Positions 25,757 to 34,745 of a DNA stretch of 47,239 nt are shown in pieces. The notes under the pieces were generated by a model. It worked only from the letters and a program-made list of their open reading frames with translations. It searched no databases and was not told the origin of the DNA. The stretch is from Bacteroidales bacterium (GTDB lineage: Bacteria > Bacteroidota > Bacteroidia > Bacteroidales > F082), in assembly GCA_017548125.1 (NCBI GenBank), contig JAFYNK010000094.1, positions 1-47,239 of the forward strand. The letters are read 5' to 3'. Position 1 is the first letter of the stretch; each line of letters opens with the position of its first letter. The position numbers and the translations under genes are program-made.

Positions 25757-27706
25757 TTAAATTCCATCCAATAATATTGATGAGTCCTCACTATTCTTAA
25801 TCATAATGTTAATTCGTGTTACCTCTTCACAACATTTCTGATAATCCAAATATAAATAATTTAAATTTTGCGCTGTAACCAATAAATAATTTATTTCAAT
25901 ATACAGTTCTTTATTATTATCTCCAGATAGAACGTCTATAACTTTCATTTGATCAAATGGATTATTCTTTGAATCCACATGACTCTCTTGAGATATTATG
26001 TTGAATAAATTTTTATTACGACTCGTTAATATATTTATTATTTTTCGACATGGTTTAATGTTTGTTGCAATAAAACGTTTATTCATATTGAGCATTAAGG
26101 AACTAAAAGTAAGACCTGTTACTTTTTCTATATTTTTTTTCAATTTTTTAAAATATGTAAAATCCATTATGTCAAATTCTTCAGATGTGTCAATGTTTCC
26201 GACACATATCGATTGCGCAAATAAAAGGCCTATTCGTTCTTCAACATATTGTTTATCAATTACGGATGATTCAAATATGTTGTCATTATAAAATTGTATA
26301 TATTCTTCAAGTAGAGGGTATATGATATTTTTAGTAAACCCAATGTTATCAATGTCGTAATAGATATCAAAAATATTTATGTATTCATCCATATGTATAC
26401 TTTCATACATTTTTTTTAATATATGTTCTTGGTTCTTTTTGGCATCCTTAAAAATAAACTGTGCTGCAAAATATTCTTGTAATGACTTATGCACCCATTT
26501 ATAATAATGTCCATCTTTACAAAACAATGGAACTGTTAATAATAAATCATGAAGATAATCTGAAGATTGAAAATCAAGATCTTTACAAAATTGTTTTGCC
26601 TCCTCTATAATACCTAACAAGGAAGACTTTTCAAATTCAATTTTTTGTTGTTTTAAACACAGAAAACCTATATGTCTTAAAACTCTATCAAAATCATCTA
26701 TATCAAGACCTGATTTCTTATCATGCACATAACTATCTCCTTTAGATAAATCATGAGAATCAAAATAAGCATCATATACTTGTCTATAAAAAATATGTTT
26801 TTTTAAAGGAATGGTTTGCTTGTGGTCAAATGCAGCATATAGTAAAGACACAAGAAGAGGATTCTTTAAGAAATCATCTATCATCGAATATTGTCCATTT
26901 TTTAATGTATCAATTAGTAATTTCGATGTATTACCTTGTTTATCATACTTTCTTAACAATTCATATGCCTCTTTTTTGTTGAGTGGATTTATACTAAATT
27001 TTTGAAAATCTCCAAAACTTGCAATGGCCTGCTCTGGTCGAGATGTAAGAATAAAATAATTGTTACTAGTCCTAGAAATAAAATCTTGTATATTAGTTGT
27101 AACAACATTTCTATCATTTAGTGCAATCTCATCAAAACCATCAAGAAAAAAGACAAATCCCCCAATACTTATAAATTCATATAATAATCTTATGTCAAAA
27201 TTCTTATTTAATGAGTTTACTTGTTCAATAATTTCTTGTAATATTGTTCTATCTCTATTTAACCTTCGTAATTCTATAAAAATTGGAATACCAACGCCAT
27301 TATCAATAACATCTAAAAACAAACGTTTTGCTAATGTTGATTTCCCCATACCTGCAGTATCAGTTATTAGTATTTTATTATATTTTTTCAACACATCTAT
27401 AGGGAAAGATGTTATTTTAACTTGTTCATGAGTTCCATCATGTTCATTTTTTTTGACTAATGTCAATGGTAAATACAGATCTTTTAATAATTTTTGTTCA
27501 TTTTTTAAGGCAATAGTATTGATGATACTATATTTTTTATATGTTCTATGTAAATATTCTTCAAAATGTTCCCCGCGAGGTATTAGTATTTCATTATATT
27601 TAATTTCAAGTTTGTCAGCAAATTTTTTTATTTTAGGAGTAATAAAATCATTCACTAATGCTGAAATAGCGGGCTTTGCCGTTTCTAATAGTATTTCAGA
27701 TATCAT
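25757..27706 (-). CDS. NACHT-domain STAND NTPase
   Basis: A 649-residue protein. After a helical N-terminus, the NACHT core shows Walker A ITDTAGMGKSTLAKRL (about residues 114-129), Walker B FFLDGFDEIA (186-195, with the extra acidic pair typical of NACHT) and ILTSRPEQ (219-226, sensor). The winged-helix region includes NPLKNPLLVSLLY-like DFLKNPLLVSLLYAAF and W-HKSLQEYFAAQFIF, a hallmark of NACHT proteins. The C-terminal 180 residues lack LRR, TPR or WD repeats and are not recognised. Bacterial NACHT proteins (bNACHT) protect against phages; the effector here may be the short N-terminal region (ETAKPAISALVNDFITPKIKKF) or unknown. It has its own promoter and is flanked by defence genes. Confidence 0.88.
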   Translation of the reverse strand: MISEILLETAKPAISALVNDFITPKIKKFADKLEIKYNEILIPRGEHFEEYLHRTYKKYSIINTIALKNEQKLLKDLYLPLTLVKKNEHDGTHEQVKITSFPIDVLKKYNKILITDTAGMGKSTLAKRLFLDVIDNGVGIPIFIELRRLNRDRTILQEIIEQVNSLNKNFDIRLLYEFISIGGFVFFLDGFDEIALNDRNVVTTNIQDFISRTSNNYFILTSRPEQAIASFGDFQKFSINPLNKKEAYELLRKYDKQGNTSKLLIDTLKNGQYSMIDDFLKNPLLVSLLYAAFDHKQTIPLKKHIFYRQVYDAYFDSHDLSKGDSYVHDKKSGLDIDDFDRVLRHIGFLCLKQQKIEFEKSSLLGIIEEAKQFCKDLDFQSSDYLHDLLLTVPLFCKDGHYYKWVHKSLQEYFAAQFIFKDAKKNQEHILKKMYESIHMDEYINIFDIYYDIDNIGFTKNIIYPLLEEYIQFYNDNIFESSVIDKQYVEERIGLLFAQSICVGNIDTSEEFDIMDFTYFKKLKKNIEKVTGLTFSSLMLNMNKRFIATNIKPCRKIINILTSRNKNLFNIISQESHVDSKNNPFDQMKVIDVLSGDNNKELYIEINYLLVTAQNLNYLYLDYQKCCEEVTRINIMIKNSEDSSILLDGI

Positions 27707-27751
27707 AATTTACAAAATTAGAAATTTAAAATCATTCATTTATATATATCG

Positions 27752-27759
27752 CAAATATA
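27752..27759 (-). promoter_or_regulatory. -7 box (TATATTTG) of the NACHT gene
   Basis: Minus-strand TATATTTG 45 bases upstream of the start. A second possible box TAATTTTG is only about 8 bases from the ATG. Confidence 0.5.
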
Positions 27760-27846
27760 TACATAAATTTTAACATGTAATTTTTTTCATAAAACTTGTT
27801 TAAATATTAATAGTGTTAACTTATATATACATCAAACTAATATTTC

Positions 27847-29760
27847 TCACTTCCCCTCCACTACCCTAATTTCCTCCTCCGTCAATCCGTATAATTTATA
27901 GACTAATTTGTCAATTTCTTGTTCTAATAATGAAGCGTCTGCGCCACTATCGTTTTTCTTGATTTGAAGAATATCATCTACTATATCAATGATTTCTTTT
28001 TGTAAAGATTGACTTGTTTGCGGTATTGGCAACTGTTCATATAAATACGTTTGTATCTCAGGAAATACATCTTCCTTTTTTGTAGAGAATTTCTTTTTGT
28101 AATAAAAATCCAAAAGTTTTGAGTTAAGCAAACCTAAAACGAATTTTGTTTTAAATCCTTTCTTTTCATCTATTTTTATTCCATATACGTTTTTATTAAA
28201 TCCGTATGGAATGTCTGATACCGTTGCTTCTAAACATACATCTACTCTCCTAAGATAAATCAACTCGTTGTTAAAAAAAGATGCGAGTCTGCCAAATTCT
28301 TTGTGCTTTATATCAATATAGGTGTTATCCCATTGAATAGAATACTTCTTCATATCTTGTCCAATAAGTGAAGGTATTCCCACCATAGTGTCTCGCATAT
28401 TCTTTTTTGAGATTTCAGCTCCTCTTTTGGATGTTGATATTTCTTTGAGTTTTATATTATTGCTCAACTTGGATAACAAGGTTATAATACTTTTATCAAT
28501 ACCTATTGTCCATTCATAATGAAGATTCGTTAAACAATATTCAATATCAATAGGTGTATTTTCTTCAAATAATCGAGATTCATTGTTGTATTTGTACAAT
28601 GGAATTTCTTTTTGAATATCGTGTTTATTGGTAAATAATATTATACTATTTTCAGTAACTGCTGTTTCAAAAGGATTACATAATGAGATATGTTTGATAA
28701 ACATATTATTCGAAAAATATTTTCGCATTAGTTCATCTTCTAAATTCAACATCCAAAATTTGGGTGTTATAAAATTTAGACATCCATTACAAGCTAGTAG
28801 TTTCTTAACACCTAACTCATAAAACATTTTATATAAATCAGTATTCCATTCATATTGTGGATAATCCTTTTTATTTACAACCACATACGGCGGATTTCCT
28901 ATCACAATATCAAATCCTTTCTTGGCGTATGTCAGCTTACTGAGGTCGAGACCGCGATAACTCTCTATGAGCGAGTTGCCCTGCATAATCTTGTAATCCA
29001 AGTTTGGCAATGGAGATGGCGTTTCTTCATCTACCACTATGGAGAGCCAGAATCTCAGACGTGCTATATCGACGGCTCCTTTCTCTATGTCAACACCATA
29101 GATGTTGTTTTGGATGATATCTTTTTTAATTTGGGAACGGGAATTGGGGACGAGATATGGGGATGGAAACGATGGTTGTATGTTTTTTATCTCGTTCTCA
29201 TATTTTATACTTGTTTCCATAATCCCGTTCCCTGTTCTCGTTCCCAGCAATGCTTCACGGCATTTCAATAATTCGTTAAGTAATCCCATTGGGAATGCGC
29301 CGGAGCCGATGGCGGGGTCGCAGATTTTGACGTCTTTCAATGCGTCGAGGAGCTTGCCTTTTTTGTTTTCGGGTATGTCGGATACGCCTTCTTCTGGTGT
29401 GATGACGAACTTGCGTATCTTCTCAGCAGCGATGGAAGTGGCGGTGTCTAAATATGCTATCAGGGATTCCTGGCACATGTAACGGACAATCTCTTTCGGT
29501 GTGTAGAAAGCTCCTTTGTCTTTGTTGTCTTCCAAGAGGTTCTCGAAGATCTTGCCGAGCATCTCTGGGTCAACACCTACTTCAGCGTCGTTAGGGTCGT
29601 TCTCGTCGATGGTGAAGTTATACTCGCTGAAGAAGTTAAACAATCGTCTGAAGAGTTCCGCAGGGAACTTGCTCTCGGGTTCGTCGTTTTCGTCACGCTC
29701 GAAGAGTCCGCCGTTGAGATATGGTATGTCGCTCCATTCGGCGAGCAGTGATTTGTCCCA
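27847..29760 (-). pseudogene. Eco57I-type DNA methylase, N-terminally truncated
   Basis: The open frame encodes about 638 residues. It begins abruptly at TGG GAC AAA directly after an in-frame TAA, with clear family sequence (WSDIPYLNGGLFERDE, FNFFSEYNFTIDEND) but no start; the first usable codons are inside (e.g. TTG at 29643). Present are the adenine-methylase motifs GAFYTPKEIVRYMCQESL, motif I DPAIGSGAFPMGLL (about 148) and motif IV NPPY (about 290), and a C-terminal target-recognition region ending QLPIPQTSQ...LDD. Full-length relatives of this type II/BREX-like methylase are roughly 1000 residues or more, so the N-terminal third is gone. The break lies at the edge of the inserted cassette (29764 onward), and the start of the usual partner helicase remains at 33779-34132. 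Confidence 0.85.
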
Positions 29761-29875
29761 TTAGTACGAACATACATTCGTTTTTGTTTGTTAAGATGAT
29801 ATACTAACGAATAATTGTAATCAAAGTTAGTTGAAAATTAAAAATTAAAAATTAAACTTATAATGATATATTTTT

Positions 29876-29883
29876 TAACTTTG
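29876..29883 (+). promoter_or_regulatory. -7 box (TAACTTTG) of the AAA/TOPRIM cassette
   Basis: TAACTTTG 37 bases before the AAA ATPase start; identical to the box of the GHKL gene. No good -33 TTG at the normal distance. Confidence 0.55.
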
Positions 29884-29920
29884 CAAAGTTTACATTATAA
29901 TCAACAAGGTCGCAGTAACA

Positions 29921-30955
29921 ATGTTTAATAGAATTGAAATAGAGAGATTTAGGGGAATACGTTATGCCTCTATTGATGGATTCAAGCAGATTAATTTATT
30001 TTTTGGGAAAAATAATTGCGGCAAATCTTCATTGTTGGAATCTTTGTTTTTAGCTAGTGGTTTGTCGAATCCGTTATTGCCAATACATGTTAATATAATG
30101 CGTGGTTACGGCAAAGTTCGTTTAAATGACCTTAAATTAGATTTCTACAATTTAGATTCAAGTCTGCCAATTCATATTATGATGAAAAATGAAGAAAAGC
30201 GAGATTTGAAGATTAGCCTAATTGAACAAAATCAAAACAATATATCTTTGAATGCAAGTGATGCAAATATTTTGTCGAATGTGGAAGAAGGAAAGTATGG
30301 GTTGAAATTTGATTTTATGATTGATGACAAACCTTTTGAGTCACAAATAAACTTTAATTCCTCGGATTCCCAAAATATAACTCGCAATGTACCTAATGAT
30401 TATGTAGAATCATTACAATGTATATATTTAAATCCCAAATATGATTTTAATGCATCAATACAAGGACTAAATAAAATTCTTCAAAACAAGGATGAACATT
30501 TCATTGTGGATGGTCTCAGGATAATAGAGCCACGTGTTAAGGATTTTATTTTTACAGATAATGATGTACTTGTTGATATAGGCCTCAAAAAGCGTATACC
30601 TGTAAATATGATGGGTGATGGTGCAAGAAAAATGGTCTCACTCCTTACGGCAATATATGATTGTAAAGATAGTGCATTGTTGATTGATGAAATTAGCAAT
30701 GGTTTCCATTATTCTGTAATGTGTGATTTATGGAAAGTCCTTATAAATGCTGCGATTAGAAATAATACACAATTGTTTGTGACAACTCACGATGTTGATT
30801 CTATAAAAGGATTAAGAGATGCTGCACTTGAGAATTATAGAGATATTGTTGCCACTTTTAAATTATTGAAAACTTCTTCTGATGAATTAAAAGCATATCA
30901 CTATTCTTTAGAAAGTTTGGACTATTCTATTAACCAAGAAATAGAAGTTAGGTAA
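29921..30955 (+). CDS. AAA/ABC-type ATPase (AAA_15/AAA_21, OLD-like)
   Basis: A 344-residue SMC/ABC-like ATPase. The opening IEIERFRGIRYASIDGF and Walker A FGKNNCGKSS (29-38) are typical of OLD, Gabija and AriA ATPases; GDGARKMVSLLTAIYD (about 232-247) corresponds to the signature region, ALLIDEISNGFHY (about 251-263) is Walker B plus D-loop, and TTHD (about 286-289) is the H-loop. Its stop codon is one base from the start of the TOPRIM-type gene, so the two are coupled. In PARIS the ATPase AriA senses phage and holds back the TOPRIM nuclease AriB; a similar division of labour is proposed here by analogy only. Confidence 0.88.
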   Translation: MFNRIEIERFRGIRYASIDGFKQINLFFGKNNCGKSSLLESLFLASGLSNPLLPIHVNIMRGYGKVRLNDLKLDFYNLDSSLPIHIMMKNEEKRDLKISLIEQNQNNISLNASDANILSNVEEGKYGLKFDFMIDDKPFESQINFNSSDSQNITRNVPNDYVESLQCIYLNPKYDFNASIQGLNKILQNKDEHFIVDGLRIIEPRVKDFIFTDNDVLVDIGLKKRIPVNMMGDGARKMVSLLTAIYDCKDSALLIDEISNGFHYSVMCDLWKVLINAAIRNNTQLFVTTHDVDSIKGLRDAALENYRDIVATFKLLKTSSDELKAYHYSLESLDYSINQEIEVR

Positions 30956-30956
30956 T

Positions 30957-31598
30957 ATGACTAAGATTTTTATTGAAGCCGAAAAAAGAGATACACCAGA
31001 ACACTACTTTCTTCAAAGTATTATAAATGTCTTCTTTCCAGAAAAAGATGTGGATTTTATATATATGAAAGGAATTGGCAATCTATTTAATCAAGCAATC
31101 ATTAATCAGATAAAGTTAGCACAAGAAACGGGTGAGCAGGTCATAGTTATCGTTGATGCAGATACTGTTGCTAAAGGATATGGATATAATAAGCGTAAAG
31201 AAGAAATAGAAAAAGGAATGGCAACTAATTCAATATCATTTTCTTATTTTATTTATCCTAATAATAACGACAATGGTGATGTAGAAACCTTAATGGAAGC
31301 AGCTGCTCTTTATGCTCCGAACAAAGTTTTTTTTGATTGTTATAATGATTACGAAATCTGTCTTAGAGGTGTAAAAGACGACAATGGTGAATCTATATAT
31401 AATATCCCAAACTTAAAAGGAAAAGTGTATGCTTATGCAGCAGCACAAACAATTTACGACACACAACAAAAACAGCGTAAACCATTAATTAAGAAAATGA
31501 GCGGTGGTAATTGGTTATTTGACAACAAAGACTATTGGAACTTAAATGTTGATGTATTACAGCCTTTAAAAGATTTTTTGAAAGAAAATCTTAAGTGA
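30957..31598 (+). CDS. DUF3226-like TOPRIM protein (putative nuclease partner)
   Basis: A 213-residue protein with TOPRIM features in order: IFIEAEKRDTPE with the first acidic residue E7, VIVIVDADTV with D67 and D69, and FIYPNNNDNGDVETLME at 98-114, the segment usual in DUF3226/TOPRIM proteins. TOPRIM domains coordinate Mg2+ and cleave or nick nucleic acids. A conserved LIKKMSGGNWLFDNKDYWNL block lies near the C-terminus. It begins one base after the upstream ATPase stop. The arrangement ATPase plus separate TOPRIM equals PARIS (AriA/AriB) in design, although AriB is DUF4435, not this family. Assignment as nuclease/effector is inference. Confidence 0.8.
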   Translation: MTKIFIEAEKRDTPEHYFLQSIINVFFPEKDVDFIYMKGIGNLFNQAIINQIKLAQETGEQVIVIVDADTVAKGYGYNKRKEEIEKGMATNSISFSYFIYPNNNDNGDVETLMEAAALYAPNKVFFDCYNDYEICLRGVKDDNGESIYNIPNLKGKVYAYAAAQTIYDTQQKQRKPLIKKMSGGNWLFDNKDYWNLNVDVLQPLKDFLKENLK

Positions 31599-31669
31599 GC
31601 ATTTAGATTATGACAATATAAGGTAGCATTTGTATAAATCAAATATTTATAACCTCTATATCCAATTAT

Positions 31670-32524
31670 ATGGAAAAACATTTCAACTCTATAGAATATG
31701 TAAAGGGACTTTCTGAAGAACTGATAGACAGTTTTAAAAAAGCGAATAAAGCTACAACTCCCGTTTTAGTTGGTAATGCAAAAGAAAAAGCTGTTAGAAA
31801 TAAATTGGAAAAGATCTTTCCTCAATCGATAGGAATTTCTACTGGGTGTATAATTGATGTAAACGGACATACTAGCAAACAAACAGATATTGTGATATAT
31901 GAAAAAGATATATGTCCTGTTTTTTCAATAAATGATACACCTGAGAGTACATATTATCCATGCGAAAGCGTAATTGCTATCGGAGAAATTAAAAGCACAT
32001 TAAATACAAATACAATTGAAGATTCTTTTAGTAAAATAAAATCTGTCAAAGAATGCATCAGACATTCTTCTGATAATATGTATTGGAGAAAATATTGTTC
32101 ACGCCAAATTATTTATGGTTCAGAATCTGAAATTTATAATCAGGAAGCGAATGCTTTTGATCAAATATATGGTTTTATATTATGTGAAAAAATAGAATTA
32201 AAAATAGAAACATTTACCAACCAATGTATTGATTTGATTAAAAATACATCTGCACATTTATTACCCAATATTATAGTTTCATTGAATGATGGAATACTAG
32301 TATATATAGATACATCTTGTACAAATAATTATTTTATAAGAGAAGACAAGCATAATGCAGATAGCATTTATTTTATTGAAGTTCCAAGTGGAAATTTTCA
32401 ATATTTATTACATGAACTTAATAAATTTATAAATAGAGGTCGCTCTTCTAATATTTTACCATTTAACAAATACATCATAGGAAGTAGCTCTTTGCCAGGA
32501 ACTGGATTAATATGTCAGATATAA
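31670..32524 (+). CDS. DUF6602 protein, PD-(D/E)XK-like
   Basis: A 284-residue protein matching DUF6602: GNAKEKAVRNKLEKIFPQSIGISTGCIID, then SKQTDIVIYEKDICPVF and YYPCESVIAIGEIKSTL (residues about 33-115). The spacing E...D-I-V-I-Y...(V/I)-x-E-I-K is the pattern of a PD-(D/E)XK-type nuclease or nucleic-acid-binding fold. The C-terminal half (about 150-284) is not recognised. It follows the TOPRIM gene by 71 bases on the same strand and could be a third member of the cassette or an independent gene; DUF6602 genes often occur near defence genes. Function unproven. Confidence 0.78.
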   Translation: MEKHFNSIEYVKGLSEELIDSFKKANKATTPVLVGNAKEKAVRNKLEKIFPQSIGISTGCIIDVNGHTSKQTDIVIYEKDICPVFSINDTPESTYYPCESVIAIGEIKSTLNTNTIEDSFSKIKSVKECIRHSSDNMYWRKYCSRQIIYGSESEIYNQEANAFDQIYGFILCEKIELKIETFTNQCIDLIKNTSAHLLPNIIVSLNDGILVYIDTSCTNNYFIREDKHNADSIYFIEVPSGNFQYLLHELNKFINRGRSSNILPFNKYIIGSSSLPGTGLICQI

Positions 32525-32535
32525 AATCATCTATA

Positions 32536-33693
32536 TTATTTATCAAACAACCTTTGCCTAATTTCTTTAATTCTATGTTTAGCAATATTTAAATGATTGA
32601 TAATATCGTCACATTCTTCTTTGCTATATATTGGCAATTTATAATGGCTAAGACACAATTCTATGCTATTCTGTGAAACTATAATATTCATATCCATTTC
32701 ACCGCATTTAAATTCAGTATTCGTGCCTAATACTTTCTTTCGAAGTTCTTCTGCTGTTTTCCAATTGTTTTTATAAGCATTTATGTATTTGTCTATTTCA
32801 TTTTCTTGTATGGAAATGAATGTACCTTTATATCTGGCATCTGGACCAGGAAAATAAAATTCTATGAATGCATGAGTTGAACCAATACGCAATGTACCAT
32901 AATTATCCATAAATTCTTCAGTGTATTCCCCATTTATTTTAGGAATAGTTAAATTATGTGTATTGTCAAATTGCTGATTATTATTTAAGTCATTGTGCTT
33001 ATGTTTTTTATCATTACTAAATTTTGTTAATGATGATTTTGATTTAGACTCAAAATCTGTTTTTGGACGATTGCGAACATAAAATATAGATCTTATATCT
33101 TTTTTCACATCTTTTTTATTCTGAAATAATTGAGGAATACCACCAGCCCCAATTAATAATGTTTTAAAACCAATCATTCCTAATACTATACCTCCACCAA
33201 ATTCAGGATCCCATTCCCATGTAAAGAAAAGTATCAATGGGTAACTCCAATTCAATATTATCATTCCAATAAGTAGCGTAATAATTATATTTTCATTTTT
33301 ATTATATTCATTGGAAACAATATCTGTTTCATCTTGATATATGTATTTATTATCTTTCAATCCTATTATTATAACTGAAATTATAATTTCAATAATACCA
33401 AAAACAAGTACAGAGAAGAACATAAACCAATCAAAGAAATAAAAAGTAACAAAACCACCAATAGGGCATAATAGATCTAAAATACCACCAATTATAATCC
33501 CAATCTTATGTTTCTTAGAACTATAATGTTTAGGATCTCCTGGAATGTATGTAGAATGGCCAGAACTGCTCATGCTATCTAATGCTGCAAATGGTGCCAA
33601 CAATCCATAAGCCATCGTTTTAGACACCAAAGAGGTCATTTTTTTATTTGATCTTGTCTTAAATATGTTACTGCCTGTTCTTCTATATCCCAT
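32536..33693 (-). CDS. membrane protein with cytoplasmic C-terminal domain, hypothetical
   Basis: A 385-residue protein I do not recognise. Residues about 60-200 hold roughly four to five membrane segments (IGIIIGGILDLLCPIGGFVTFYFF, FMFFSVLVFGIIEIIISVIII, IIITLLIGMIILNWSYPLILFF, GGGIVLGMIGFKTLLIGAGG). A charged linker rich in Lys, Ser and Asn leads to a soluble C-terminal domain of about 150 residues (EEFMDNYGTLRIGSTHAFIEFYFPG, ELCLSHYKLPIYSKEECDDIINHL). It is convergent with the DUF6602 gene, with 11 bases between stops, and lies inside the cassette that interrupts the restriction locus, so a defence role, for instance as membrane effector, is possible but unsupported by homology. Confidence 0.7.
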   Translation of the reverse strand: MGYRRTGSNIFKTRSNKKMTSLVSKTMAYGLLAPFAALDSMSSSGHSTYIPGDPKHYSSKKHKIGIIIGGILDLLCPIGGFVTFYFFDWFMFFSVLVFGIIEIIISVIIIGLKDNKYIYQDETDIVSNEYNKNENIIITLLIGMIILNWSYPLILFFTWEWDPEFGGGIVLGMIGFKTLLIGAGGIPQLFQNKKDVKKDIRSIFYVRNRPKTDFESKSKSSLTKFSNDKKHKHNDLNNNQQFDNTHNLTIPKINGEYTEEFMDNYGTLRIGSTHAFIEFYFPGPDARYKGTFISIQENEIDKYINAYKNNWKTAEELRKKVLGTNTEFKCGEMDMNIIVSQNSIELCLSHYKLPIYSKEECDDIINHLNIAKHRIKEIRQRLFDK

Positions 33694-33715
33694 AGTTATA
33701 TGTTTTTGTGTTTCG

Positions 33716-33723
33716 CAAATTTA
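33716..33723 (-). promoter_or_regulatory. -7 box (TAAATTTG) of the membrane-protein gene
   Basis: Minus-strand TAAATTTG 22 bases upstream of the start codon. Confidence 0.55.
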
Positions 33724-33778
33724 TAAAATTATTCTAATTCTTTTAAGATGTTTGAACGGTTAATTATGCTTCAATTAT

Positions 33779-34132
33779 TCAATTAGCATGTATGCACATC
33801 TGCAGTATCCCCTCCTCTACTTCCTGGGAATATTGCGCGTTGACGATGTCGTCTTTGAAGTCTTTATTGTAAATTTCCTTTGCCTTCTCCTGGTTGGAGA
33901 GCATCAGCAGAGCTTTGTTGTGTTTGCGGAAGATATCGTCGATGTTGATACCGACGAGAATCTTTATCTCTGATATGTCGCCCAATTCCTTGCGTAGCTT
34001 GAAGTAACCCGACGAGCGGAAGAAACCTACCACTGCGAGGAAACTATCGAACGACGACATACCATTGGCAATGCCTTTGAGTTTGTCAAAGAGCGTATTG
34101 CCAGGTTCGTTGTTGAAGAACTTGGTACTCAT
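33779..34132 (-). pseudogene. 5' fragment of a PLD/SNF2-type helicase gene
   Basis: The 117-residue product is the N-terminus of a large helicase with a leading PLD-like nuclease domain: MSTKFFNNEPGNTLFDKLKGI, FLAVVGFFRSSGYFKLRKEL, IKILVGINIDDIF, IVNAQYSQEVEEGILQM. Family similarity stops at about residue 112 and the frame ends after five foreign codons (CIHAN), whereas relatives are roughly 1000 residues. Such helicases are normally encoded directly upstream of an Eco57I-type methylase like the truncated one at 27847-29760. The base composition is also higher in GC than the cassette next to it. Confidence 0.8.
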
Positions 34133-34197
34133 GCGCTATATTTTTGCGAGCGGCTACTTATTTGGCAAAACGGGCTTTTCTGCAGAGCACAAAAAAA

Positions 34198-34316
34198 CGT
34201 GGGCGATAATCTTGTCCACGTCCTGAGGCCCTGAGAACTGCCCGCATTAACAAACAAGTCACGCCCACGCTATAAGCGCAGACATTCACGACTTGTTCGA
34301 GTTAATGCATTTTTTG
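34198..34316. other. structured intergenic element (possible small RNA or mobile-element remnant)
   Basis: Several long complementary segments are nested here: GCATTAAC (34244-34251) with GTTAATGC (34301-34308) and, directly inside, ACAAGTC (34254-34260) with GACTTGT (34290-34296); CGTGGGCG (34198-34205) can alternatively pair with CGCCCACG (34262-34269); CCTGAG (34222-34227) matches CTCAGG at 34323-34328. On the plus strand the main hairpin is followed by ATTTTTTG, a terminator-like end. The GC content exceeds that of the flanks. I do not recognise it as a known RNA family. Confidence 0.5.
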
Positions 34317-34467
34317 AAATTTCTCAGGTTTCAAGGACGTTACCGAACAAATAGCAAACGCTATGATTAATAATTATATGTCAGTTTAAGATATTTCTGT
34401 TTTTTAGTGTTTGTTTAAATGTTAAAAGTGTTAAATGTTGTGTGGCAAAGATAAGAAAAAAAGTATA

Positions 34468-34738
34468 TCACATCGCATGTCCTCCCGACACTTTAATCAC
34501 TTGTCTGGTGAGCATCCTCGCTTGTTCGCTTGAGAGGAACAATATCGTCTCTGCAATGTCTTCCGGCTGTATCAACTTGCCCATCGGTATCAAAGGAATG
34601 ACTGCTTTTTCCAGGTCGGCGTCAATCCATCCTGTCTGCGTCTGGCGCCACGCAATTCACTGTGATGCCGTACTTTGCCACTTCAAGGGCGATGCTACGA
34701 GTGAGCGTCTCCATCGTCGCCTAGTATCTCGCGGAAAG
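34468..34738 (-). pseudogene. short-chain dehydrogenase/reductase remnant
   Basis: The minus strand encodes the C-terminal third of an SDR, broken by a frameshift. In one frame METLTRSIALEVAKYGITVNC-VAP follows a damaged active-site region (Tyr, then a stop, with the Lys missing); in the next frame QTGWIDADLEKAVIPLIPMG, QPEDIAETILFLSS and VIKVSGGHAM end at a stop codon at 34468. The first two thirds of the gene are absent. It is a decayed FabG-like gene with no function expected. Confidence 0.8.
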
Positions 34739-34745
34739 GTATTTT

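Noticed and set aside
29764-33780. transposon with terminal inverted repeats
   Set aside because: CATACAT at 29771-29777 and ATGTATG at 33787-33793 are inverted near the edges, but seven bases are too few, and no transposase or recombinase is present.
34190-34330. TPP riboswitch because of the CTGAG words
   Set aside because: The second conserved core (GATAATGC...) is absent; the true TPP riboswitch is before thiD.
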